Position numbers and translations under genes: made by a program | From: Pseudothioclava arenosa | GTDB taxonomy: Bacteria > Pseudomonadota > Alphaproteobacteria > Rhodobacterales > Rhodobacteraceae | DNA length: 64,000 nt | NCBI RefSeq assembly: GCF_002358085.1 | Contig: NZ_NTJD01000001.1 | Span: forward strand, 1 to 64,000 | Reading direction: 5' to 3' | The notes under the pieces: generated by a model | Database searches by the model: none | What the model was told of the DNA's origin: nothing | Seen by the model: only the letters and a program-made list of their open reading frames with translations | Shown here: piece by piece, positions 17,400-24,310 of the stretch | Numbering within the stretch: the first letter of the stretch is position 1 | How the letters are laid out: the number at the start of each line of letters is the position of its first letter

Positions 17400-17932
17400 T
17401 CGAACTGCCCCGCGTCGAGCCCGGCCAGCATCTCGGGGGTGACCTCGTCAAAGCCGACAAGGCGCTTGCCCGCGTGGTCGCGCATGTAATCGGTCGCGTC
17501 CGCATCGCTGGCCAGCGGCACCAGCTCGTGGCCCATCGGGCCCAGCACATCCGAGCCCATCGCGTAGACGGCGGTTTTCGCATCGACCCGCGCGAGCCCG
17601 TAATATTCAGTCACGCCCATGCCGGTGATCTCCTCGAGCTTCCGGTCGGGGGCGTATTTCTGCAGGTTGGACAGGTATTTGAAGAAATCCTTCGCGCCAT
17701 CGAAATGCTCGGCATGGCCGTCGGCAAAGACCACGGTCGCGATCCATTCGGGGTATTTGGCGACGAACATGCCGCAGACCGGGCAGATGTCGCGCGGCCC
17801 GGGCGCGGGCAGGTCGACCGGAACGGCATCGGCAAGCGCGGCACGCAGGCCGGGGCCGAAGTTCAGCGCGGCGGCGCCAGCCAGCAAGGTGGCCAGGGTC
17901 TGACGGCGGTTCGGGTGGCTGTGGGAGCACAT
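17396..17932 (-). CDS. NosL-like protein 1 (twin-arginine-type leader)
   Basis: A 178-residue NosL-family protein. The leader NRRQTLATLLAG is twin-arginine-like. The metal site is DICPVCGMFVAKYPEW, the CxxCGM motif of NosL proteins that bind Cu(I). Downstream are the conserved DGHAEHFDGAKDFFKY and VDAKTAVYAMGSD segments. I chose ATG at 17932 (AAAGGAT ribosome binding site); the longer in-frame start adds a proline-rich stretch without signal character. Unlike classical NosL it has no lipobox cysteine that I can see. It lies 72 bp after a second NosL-like gene. Confidence 0.88.
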   Translation of the reverse strand: MCSHSHPNRRQTLATLLAGAAALNFGPGLRAALADAVPVDLPAPGPRDICPVCGMFVAKYPEWIATVVFADGHAEHFDGAKDFFKYLSNLQKYAPDRKLEEITGMGVTEYYGLARVDAKTAVYAMGSDVLGPMGHELVPLASDADATDYMRDHAGKRLVGFDEVTPEMLAGLDAGQFE

Positions 17933-18004
17933 GACGGTATCCTTTCGGTCGCAGGGGCAGGGCGCCGGGCCCCGCGCTGGGGCGGGACCCGGCAAGGTCT
18001 GGGG

Positions 18005-18607
18005 TTATTGGCCGGCAGCCTTGGCGCGACGCTCGGCGCGGCGCTTGCGGATCGCAATCGTATCCTTGGCCATTTCGCCATAGGCGAGCACCAGCGCGTC
18101 ATCGAAGCCGACGAGCTGGGCGTTCGGGCCAGCGGCGGCTTCGGCCTTGGCCTTGTCGGCATAGGCGAATTTCGAGGCAGCCGTCATCGTGCCCATCTTG
18201 TCGGGGTCGATCACGTAGGTCATCGCTGCGCTATCGGCCAGCGGCTTGACCTCGGCATCCGAGCCCGCGTCGCCCGCGTAGATCATCTTGGGCCCGCGAT
18301 CCATGTTCAGCGACAGCGAGATCGCCGCGCAATGCAGCGAGCAGGTGCCGTCCACGGCGTCGTCTTCGTAGACGATCAGGTGGCGCGAGTGGCTGAACAT
18401 CTTGCGCATCATGCCGCAATAGGGGCAGCGCGGATATTTCTCGAACTCGTTTTCGAGCGGCGCGGTATCGACCTTCAGGAACCGGGCCAGCCCGTTCGCA
18501 TCGGTCCAGTCCCAGGGCATCATCGGCGCTTCGGCCTGCGCGGCCTGGCTGGCCGCGACAAAGGCGATACCGGTCGAGGTGGTCAGCAGAAAATCACGAC
18601 GTTTCAT
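18005..18607 (-). CDS. NosL-like protein 2 (twin-arginine leader)
   Basis: A 200-residue protein with a clear twin-arginine leader (MKRRDFLLTTSTGIAF) and the NosL-type site RCPYCGMMRKMFSHS, where methionines surround the CxxCGM cysteines, as expected for Cu(I). A second cysteine pair, GTCSLHCAA, follows about 30 residues later. The C terminus is strongly basic (RKRRAERRAKAAGQ). It is diverged from the other NosL-like protein of the operon, so the two probably have different roles or form a relay. Confidence 0.88.
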   Translation of the reverse strand: MKRRDFLLTTSTGIAFVAASQAAQAEAPMMPWDWTDANGLARFLKVDTAPLENEFEKYPRCPYCGMMRKMFSHSRHLIVYEDDAVDGTCSLHCAAISLSLNMDRGPKMIYAGDAGSDAEVKPLADSAAMTYVIDPDKMGTMTAASKFAYADKAKAEAAAGPNAQLVGFDDALVLAYGEMAKDTIAIRKRRAERRAKAAGQ

Positions 18608-18727
18608 AGGAAACTCCTCCGTGTCGTAGGTCCGGGCACGATGCGCCGGACAGGGAATCTGAGGGAACGTGCCTGCAGAAAGGGGCCGCGAAGTCGCGGG
18701 CGCGCGCGCAGGCGAGCGCAGCGAAGC

Positions 18728-19201
18728 TCAGGCCAGCGGCGGGGCGCGGATCGGGGCGAGGGCGCGCTGATGCAGCGCCTGCACCTGAGCCTGCCGGATC
18801 GGCAGGAAGGGCGGGGCGATCAGCTCCGCCTGAAAGATCGGCGCGGCCACGGCGGCGGGCGCGTCGAAGCTGCACATGCTTGCGCTGGAGCAGACCGGGC
18901 AGGTGCTGGAGCCGTGCTGGCCGGACCCGTTCGGGGCGGGGACGCGTTGCCCCTCGGGGGTGACCAGTTCGACGCCTTCGCCGGTACAGATCTGCAAAAG
19001 GCCCGCTTGCTGCACGCGGCCCGCCTGATCGACACCGGCCACGGCGCTTGCGCCGAGATGGTCGGTGAACAGCAGCACCTGCAGCAGCATCGCGACAACA
19101 GCGATCATGCGCGCAAAGACCGCAACGCCTCTCCGGCCGGCCCGTTGCGGGGCCTTCCGTGCCAGGGCGTCCGCCGCCCGAGGGAGAGAGTTCGCGATCA
19201 T
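18728..19201 (-). CDS. DUF2946-family protein
   Basis: A 157-residue protein with one N-terminal hydrophobic segment (about 28-50, AVFARMIAVVAMLLQVLLF). Then come ICTGEGVELVTPEG and CPVCSSASMC, and the tail ends RAPPLA. The ICT-GG-V and CPxC pattern plus the RxPPA-like end identify DUF2946, a small secreted family often encoded near copper genes. It is first in the NosL/ABC operon. The ATG at 19201 follows AAGGAT, but an internal ATG at 19108 directly before the hydrophobic helix is an alternative. 120 bp separate it from the next gene. Confidence 0.75.
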   Translation of the reverse strand: MIANSLPRAADALARKAPQRAGRRGVAVFARMIAVVAMLLQVLLFTDHLGASAVAGVDQAGRVQQAGLLQICTGEGVELVTPEGQRVPAPNGSGQHGSSTCPVCSSASMCSFDAPAAVAAPIFQAELIAPPFLPIRQAQVQALHQRALAPIRAPPLA

Positions 19202-19236
19202 GCCCGAATCCTTAACGCGTGCGGCAAGGAGGTGAC

Positions 19237-19250
19237 TTGATCTTGCTCAA
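19237..19250 (-). promoter_or_regulatory. FNR/NnrR-type box upstream of the NosL/ABC operon
   Basis: TTGAT-CTTG-CTCAA on the plus strand (nine of ten half-site bases match TTGAT-N4-ATCAA), centred 42 bp upstream of the DUF2946 start. It lies between the Lrp stop and that start, so the only promoter it can serve is that of the minus-strand operon. If it acts as a class II site the transcript would start almost at the ATG, which favours either a leaderless message or the internal start. Confidence 0.6.
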
Positions 19251-19287
19251 GTATCTCCGAGGCAGACTGCCGCACCCGGCGCAATCG

Positions 19288-19749
19288 TCAAAGCGGCAGA
19301 GCCGAGGTGTTCTTGACCACTTCAAGGATGACCGAGCTCTTGATCTCCTGCACGCCGGGCAGCACCGAGAGCCGCTCCTGCAAGAGCTGCTGGTAATGGT
19401 CGATGTCGCGCACCACGAGCCGCATGTGAAAATCGAACTCGCCGAGCAAGAGCACCGCCGTCTGCACCTCGCGCATCGCGCGGATTTCCTTTTTGAAGGC
19501 CTCGAGCGTCGCCTTGTCATGCGATTTCAGCTTGATCCGCGTCACCACATCGACCTTGAAGCCCAGCTTGCGCCGATCCAGCAGGACCGAGCGCGCGACG
19601 ATCACGCCGGCCTCTTGCAGTTGCGCGATCCGGCGCGAGCAGGGCGATTGCGACAGGCCCACGCGCTCGGCGATCTGCGAGACGGTCAAGGACCCGTCCG
19701 ATTGCATCACGCGCAGAATCTTGAGGTCGGTTTCATCGAGTTTCAGCAT
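19288..19749 (-). CDS. Lrp/AsnC-family regulator (BkdR-like)
   Basis: A 153-residue Lrp-type regulator: winged HTH at residues 1-55 (LDETDLKILRVMQSDG, VSQIAERVGLSQSPCSRRIAQL) and a C-terminal RAM ligand-binding domain (VQTAVLLLGEFDFHMRLV). I chose ATG at 19749, where the protein starts MLKLDETD as most family members do. It is divergent from branched-chain 2-oxoacid dehydrogenase genes, the arrangement of Pseudomonas bkdR, which activates bkd in response to branched-chain amino acids. Confidence 0.9.
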   Translation of the reverse strand: MLKLDETDLKILRVMQSDGSLTVSQIAERVGLSQSPCSRRIAQLQEAGVIVARSVLLDRRKLGFKVDVVTRIKLKSHDKATLEAFKKEIRAMREVQTAVLLLGEFDFHMRLVVRDIDHYQQLLQERLSVLPGVQEIKSSVILEVVKNTSALPL

Positions 19750-19895
19750 GCCTGTCCTGCAAATTGACACATCCTTGGCTGAACTATGCGTTAAATCGTA
19801 GGTCTCTGGCAATCATTGGCAGCACATTGCGCGGCTTCGGGCCTATCCTGATCTTGTGGCGCCTCGAGGAGGGGCGCCCGACGGAGGAGACCGCC

Positions 19896-21131
19896 ATGAC
19901 AGGCAAGGCAAAGCTCAGCTTCCCGCATCCGCCCGCGCGCCCCGATCAGGTACCGGATTTCTCTGCGCTCGCGATCCCCGAGGCGGGGGCGCTCGATGTG
20001 CCGCCCTACGAGATCACCGCGCCCGAGTCGCGCCCCTATGCCAACGGGTTGGTGCGGGTTCTGGATGATGCGGGGGCGGCGGTGGGCCCCTGGGCCGACT
20101 ACATCGCCGACATCCCCGAGGAAGAGCTGCTGGAGGGGCTGCGCGACATGATGCGGGTGCGCGCGATCGACAAGCGGCTGATGACGGCGCAGCGGCAGGG
20201 CAAGACCTCGTTCTACATGCAGTGCACCGGCGAAGAGGCGATCGGCTGCGGCTTTCAGCGGGCGCTGTCGCAGGGCGACATGAACTTTCCGACCTATCGC
20301 CAGCAAAGCCTCTTGGTGGCGGCGGGCTATCCGCTTGAAAAGCTGATGGGGCAGATCTTTTCCAACGATCTCGACCCGGCCGAGGGGCGCCAGCTGCCGA
20401 TCCTGCATTCGGCGCGCGACTATGGTTATTTCACCGTCTCGGGGAACCTTGGCACGCAATATATTCAGGCCGTGGGCTGGGCGATGGCCAATGCGCTCAG
20501 CGACAACGGCCAGATCGCGGTGGGCTGGATCGGGGATGGTGCGACGGCCTCGAACGATTTCCATTCGGCGCTTCTGTGCGCGTCCAGCTATCAGCCGCCT
20601 GTGGTGCTGAATATCGTCAACAATCAATGGGCGATCTCGACCTATACCGGCGTCGCGGCGGGGCGCGCACGCACTTACGCGGCCCGCGCGCGCGGCTATG
20701 GCGTGCCGGCTTTGCGGGTCGATGGCAACGATTATCTGGCGGTGCGGGCGGTCGCGCGCTGGGCGGTGACGCGGGCGCGCGAAGGCTTTGGCCCCACCGC
20801 GATCGAATGGTTCACCTACCGCGTCGCAGCGCATTCCTCTTCGGATGATCCCACCGCCTACCGCCCGAAGGACGAGGCCGAGCGATGGCCTCTGGGCGAT
20901 CCGATCGCGCGGCTGAAGGCGCATCTGATCGGGCGCGGCGCCTGGTCCGACGAGCGTCACGCCCAGGCCGAGGCCGAGATCCGCGACGAGGTGGTGAGCG
21001 TGCAAAAACGCGTCGAGGCGCATGGCACGCTGCTCGATCCGCGCCCTGTGCCTGCGCGCACGATCTTTGATGGCGTTTATGCCGAGATGCCCCCGCATCT
21101 GGCCCGGCAGGCCCGCGAGGCGGAGGTGTGA
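19896..21131 (+). CDS. bkdA1: branched-chain 2-oxoacid dehydrogenase E1 alpha
   Basis: A 411-residue E1alpha subunit, as in Pseudomonas BkdA1 (410). The thiamine diphosphate motif is GWIGDGATASNDFHSAL ending VNNQWAIST; YRQQSLLVAAGYPLEKLMGQ and TYRVAAHSSSDDPTAYR are also diagnostic. The start at 19896 follows ACGGAGGAGACCGCC; upstream in-frame ATGs have no such site. With E1beta it decarboxylates the 2-oxoacids of valine, leucine and isoleucine. The 146-bp gap to the divergent Lrp-type gene holds the control region. The E1beta gene follows after 1 bp. Confidence 0.95.
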   Translation: MTGKAKLSFPHPPARPDQVPDFSALAIPEAGALDVPPYEITAPESRPYANGLVRVLDDAGAAVGPWADYIADIPEEELLEGLRDMMRVRAIDKRLMTAQRQGKTSFYMQCTGEEAIGCGFQRALSQGDMNFPTYRQQSLLVAAGYPLEKLMGQIFSNDLDPAEGRQLPILHSARDYGYFTVSGNLGTQYIQAVGWAMANALSDNGQIAVGWIGDGATASNDFHSALLCASSYQPPVVLNIVNNQWAISTYTGVAAGRARTYAARARGYGVPALRVDGNDYLAVRAVARWAVTRAREGFGPTAIEWFTYRVAAHSSSDDPTAYRPKDEAERWPLGDPIARLKAHLIGRGAWSDERHAQAEAEIRDEVVSVQKRVEAHGTLLDPRPVPARTIFDGVYAEMPPHLARQAREAEV

Positions 21132-21132
21132 C

Positions 21133-22146
21133 ATGGCACAGATGACGATGATCGAGGCGCTGCGCGACGCGATGGATGTGATGCTGGCGCGCGACCCGAA
21201 GGTGGTGATCTTCGGCGAGGATGTCGGCTATTTCGGCGGCGTGTTTCGCTGCACCGCAGGGCTACAGAAGAAATACGGCGAAGAGCGGGTTTTCGACACG
21301 CCGATCAACGAAAGCGCCATCGTCGGCATGGCGATCGGCATGGCCGCGCAGGGCATGCGCCCCTGCGTCGAGATGCAATTCGCCGATTACGTCTATCCGG
21401 GCTACGACCAGATCACGCAGGAAGCCTCGCGCCTGCGGCACCGCTCGGCGGGCGATTTCACCTGCCCGCTGACGATCCGCCTGCCCGCGGGTGGCGGCAT
21501 TTTCGGCGGCCAGACCCATAGCCAAAGCCCCGAGGCGCTGTTCACCCATGTCGCGGGGCTGAAGGTGGTGATGCCCTCGACCCCGTATGACGCCAAGGGC
21601 CTCCTGATCGCCGCGATCGAAGACCCGGACCCGGTGATGTTTTTCGAGCCGAAGCGGCTCTATAACGGGCCGTTCTACGGCGATCATTCGGGCAAGTCGC
21701 AGGGCTGGGCGGGTCATCCCGAGGCCGAGGTGCCGGAAGGCTATTACACCGTGCCGCTGGGCCGCGCCGCGATCCGCCGACCGGGCAGCCAGGTCACCGT
21801 GCTGGCCTATGGCACGATGGTCTATATCGCCGAGGCCGCCGTCGCCGAGACCGGCATCGACGCCGAAATCATCGACCTGCGCACGCTTTTGCCGCTGGAC
21901 CTTGAGACGGTCACCGCCTCCCTGCGCAAGACCGGGCGCTGCGTGGTGGTGCACGAGGCCACGCGCACCTCGGGCTTTGGGGCCGAGTTGATCGCCGAGC
22001 TGCAGGAGCACTGCTTCTGGCACCTGAAAAGCCCGATGCAGCGTGTGACCGGCTGGGACACGCCCTATCCCCATGCCGCCGAATGGGCCTATTTCCCCAG
22101 CCCCGCCCGCGTGGCCCGCGCGCTGCGCAAATCGCTTGAGGAGTGA
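21133..22146 (+). CDS. bkdA2: branched-chain 2-oxoacid dehydrogenase E1 beta
   Basis: A 337-residue transketolase-like E1beta subunit. IFGEDVGYFGGVFRCT, DTPINESAIVGMAIGMA and LPAGGGIFGGQTHSQSPE mark the BCKDH rather than the pyruvate dehydrogenase class, and IDLRTLLPLDLETV lies in the C-terminal domain. GGAGGTGTGAC precedes ATG 21133. It overlaps nothing but is 1 bp from E1alpha and 3 bp from E2. Confidence 0.96.
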   Translation: MAQMTMIEALRDAMDVMLARDPKVVIFGEDVGYFGGVFRCTAGLQKKYGEERVFDTPINESAIVGMAIGMAAQGMRPCVEMQFADYVYPGYDQITQEASRLRHRSAGDFTCPLTIRLPAGGGIFGGQTHSQSPEALFTHVAGLKVVMPSTPYDAKGLLIAAIEDPDPVMFFEPKRLYNGPFYGDHSGKSQGWAGHPEAEVPEGYYTVPLGRAAIRRPGSQVTVLAYGTMVYIAEAAVAETGIDAEIIDLRTLLPLDLETVTASLRKTGRCVVVHEATRTSGFGAELIAELQEHCFWHLKSPMQRVTGWDTPYPHAAEWAYFPSPARVARALRKSLEE

Positions 22147-22149
22147 GAG

Positions 22150-23355
22150 ATGACGCTGATCACCGTGAAACTGCCTGATATCGGCGAAGGCGTGACCGAG
22201 GCGGAACTGGTCGAATGGGCGGTGCAGCCCGGCGATCTGGTGCAGGAAGATGACGTGCTGGCCTGTGTGATGACCGACAAGGCCAGCGTCGAGATCCCCT
22301 CGGCGGTGGCGGGTCGCGTGGTCGAGCTGGGCGGCGCCGTGGGCGAGATGATCGCCGTGGGCGGCACGCTACTGACGATCGAGGCCGAAGGCGCGGCCGA
22401 AGTGCCGCCTCCGGCCAAGGCGGCGGAACCGGCCTCGGCCGAGGAGGATGATTTCGGCGCCTATCTCGGGCTGGAGCCCTCGCCGCCGCCCCGCGCGCCG
22501 CAGACCGCGCCTGTGCAGGCCGCCCCCGCGACCCGCGCCAAGGCGAAAGAGGCCGGGATCGAGCTGAGCGATCTGATCGGCACCGGGCCTGAAGGGCGGG
22601 TGACCGCTTCGGACCTCGAGGCGGCGCTGCGGGCAACCGCGGGCAAGGCGCCCCGTCGCAGCGGCGAGACCCGTATTCCGGTGATCGGGTTGCGCCGCAA
22701 GATATCGGAGCGGCTGCAAGAGGCCCATGCGCGCATCCCTCAGATCACCATCGTCGAAGAGGTCGACGTGACCCAGATCGAAGAGCTGCGCGCCGCGTTG
22801 AACGCCGAGACCCCCGAGGCGCCCAAGCTCACGCTCTTGCCCTTCATCGCCGCGGCGTTGGCGCGGGCCCTGCGCGATCACCCCGAGATCAACGCCCATT
22901 ACGACGATGCCGCCGGTGAGATCATCCGTTTCGAGGCGCTGCATCTGGGCATCGCCACCGCGACCGAGGCGGGTCTGGTGGTGCCGGTCCTGCGTCATGC
23001 CGAGGCGCTGGGCCTGCACGAGGCCGCCCGCGAGATCGCGCGTCTGGCTGAGGCTGCCCGGGCGGGCCGCGCCAGCCGCGAGGAACTGACCGGGTCGACC
23101 TTTACAGTGACCTCGCTCGGCCCCTTGGGCGCAATCGCCACGACACCGCTGGTCAATCCGCCCGAAGTGGCGATTCTGGGCATCAACAAGATCGTCACGC
23201 GCCCGCAATGGAACGGTCACGATTTTGTCCCGCGTCAGATGATGAATATTTCCGCAAGTTTCGATCATCGCGTGATTGACGGTTACGTAGCGGCAGTTTT
23301 CATTCGGAAGATCAAGGTCTTGCTCGAAATGCCCGCACGGATTTTCATCGCGTGA
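22150..23355 (+). CDS. bkdB: branched-chain 2-oxoacid dehydrogenase E2 (dihydrolipoyl acyltransferase)
   Basis: A 401-residue E2. Residues 1-80 form one lipoyl domain with the modified lysine in MTDKASVEIPS. An Ala/Pro linker leads to the E3/E1-binding domain (RAKAKEAGIELSDLIGTGPEGRVTASDLEAAL, about residues 117-148 in parts). The C-terminal acyltransferase domain ends with the catalytic histidine and aspartate of DHRVIDGYVAAVF. It is the last gene of the operon; no dihydrolipoamide dehydrogenase (E3) gene follows, so E3 is supplied from elsewhere. Confidence 0.95.
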   Translation: MTLITVKLPDIGEGVTEAELVEWAVQPGDLVQEDDVLACVMTDKASVEIPSAVAGRVVELGGAVGEMIAVGGTLLTIEAEGAAEVPPPAKAAEPASAEEDDFGAYLGLEPSPPPRAPQTAPVQAAPATRAKAKEAGIELSDLIGTGPEGRVTASDLEAALRATAGKAPRRSGETRIPVIGLRRKISERLQEAHARIPQITIVEEVDVTQIEELRAALNAETPEAPKLTLLPFIAAALARALRDHPEINAHYDDAAGEIIRFEALHLGIATATEAGLVVPVLRHAEALGLHEAAREIARLAEAARAGRASREELTGSTFTVTSLGPLGAIATTPLVNPPEVAILGINKIVTRPQWNGHDFVPRQMMNISASFDHRVIDGYVAAVFIRKIKVLLEMPARIFIA

Positions 23356-23400
23356 TGGCGGCTGGCGACCTCACGGCAGCTCACGAAAACGAGAGGTGAT

Positions 23401-23414
23401 CTGATTTAAATCAA
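23401..23414 (+). promoter_or_regulatory. FNR box of the nap promoter
   Basis: CTGAT-TTAA-ATCAA, one mismatch from the consensus TTGAT-N4-ATCAA. A TCTATC hexamer at 23436-23441 gives a predicted start near 23448, placing the box centre close to -41: class II activator geometry. It lies 57 bp upstream of napF, implying anaerobic induction of the nap operon by an FNR/Nnr-type regulator. Confidence 0.75.
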
Positions 23415-23470
23415 GGCCAGAAAGGGGGTGTGGCGTCTATCAGGGGGCGAATTAAGCCCGGTGATGATCG

Positions 23471-24040
23471 ATGCGCAAAGCGCCGTCCTCTTCCCTAGCC
23501 ACCTCCCAATCTCAGTCGAGTCTGAGCGCCGCCGAGGTGATGTCTGAACGTCGCGCCTTGCTGCGCGGGCGTTTTGATTTGCCGCGTCACCCGCGGCCGA
23601 TCGGTGCATTGGCACCGATGGCGTTTGAAGAGGCCTGCACCCAATGCGGCGATTGCGCGCGCGCCTGCCCCGAGGGGATTTTGATGCGCGATGCCGAGGG
23701 CTTTCCGGTTCTGGATATCCGCGAGGGTGCCTGCACGTTTTGCGGCGCCTGCACCGCCGCCTGCGAGACCGGCGCGCTGGTGGCGGGCCGGGCGTTCCCG
23801 TGGCGCGCGGCCGCCAATGACGCCTGCCTGTCGAAGAACGCCGTGCAATGCCGGATCTGCGAAGACCATTGCGACGCGCAGGCGATCCGGTTTCGTCTGC
23901 TGCCCGGCGGCTGCTCGGAGCCGCAATTCGACGCCGAACGCTGCACCGGCTGCGGCGCCTGCGCTCAGCCCTGCCCGGCGGGCGCGATCTCGCTTCATCC
24001 CTTCACGCCTCAACCCCTCATGGAGACCCGGCCATGCTGA
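23471..24040 (+). CDS. napF: NapF ferredoxin-type maturation protein
   Basis: A 189-residue cytoplasmic iron-sulfur protein thought to help NapA cofactor assembly before export. It has three [4Fe-4S] motifs of the type CxxCxxCxxxC (ACTQCGDCARACPEG, ACTFCGACTAACETG, CTGCGACAQPCPAG) and an additional CRICEDHCDAQAI segment between the last two. Start choice is uncertain: ATG 23471 gives a serine-rich 23-residue extension; ATG 23540 gives MSERRALLRG, closer to E. coli NapF. It overlaps napD by 7 nt. Confidence 0.92.
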   Translation: MRKAPSSSLATSQSQSSLSAAEVMSERRALLRGRFDLPRHPRPIGALAPMAFEEACTQCGDCARACPEGILMRDAEGFPVLDIREGACTFCGACTAACETGALVAGRAFPWRAAANDACLSKNAVQCRICEDHCDAQAIRFRLLPGGCSEPQFDAERCTGCGACAQPCPAGAISLHPFTPQPLMETRPC

Positions 24041-24294
24041 ATATCTGCGGCTGCCTCGTGCAGACCAACCCGGCAGAGACCGCCGCCGTGATCGCGGCAA
24101 TCGAAGCCACCGAGGGCGGCGAAGTCCATGCCCATGAAAAGGGCCGGATCGTCGTCACGATCGAAGACACCGAAACGCAGCGCGCGTCCGACCAGATCAT
24201 GGCCTTGCACCAGATCCCCGGCGTGCTCGGCGTGACGCTGACCTATCACCATTTCGAGGAGCTCGAAGACGAGCCCGCCCCCACCAATTCCTGA
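24034..24294 (+). CDS. napD: NapD chaperone for NapA
   Basis: An 86-residue NapD. It starts [14 protein letters not shown], contains [16 protein letters not shown], and ends [13 protein letters not shown], the ferredoxin-like fold pattern of the family. NapD binds the twin-arginine leader of NapA and delays export until the Mo cofactor is inserted. It overlaps napF and is 16 bp from napA. Confidence 0.95.
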   Translation: MLNICGCLVQTNPAETAAVIAAIEATEGGEVHAHEKGRIVVTIEDTETQRASDQIMALHQIPGVLGVTLTYHHFEELEDEPAPTNS

Positions 24295-24310
24295 TCCCGG
24301 AGACCAAGCC

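Noticed and set aside
17288-19240. A 650-codon plus-strand frame opposite the NosL operon
   Set aside because: Compositional shadow. The minus-strand genes there have twin-arginine leaders, metal motifs and start/stop coupling.
19764-19790. TTGACA with TATGCG as a promoter for the 2-oxoacid dehydrogenase genes
   Set aside because: The spacer is only 15 bp and the -10 is poor; not strong enough to annotate.
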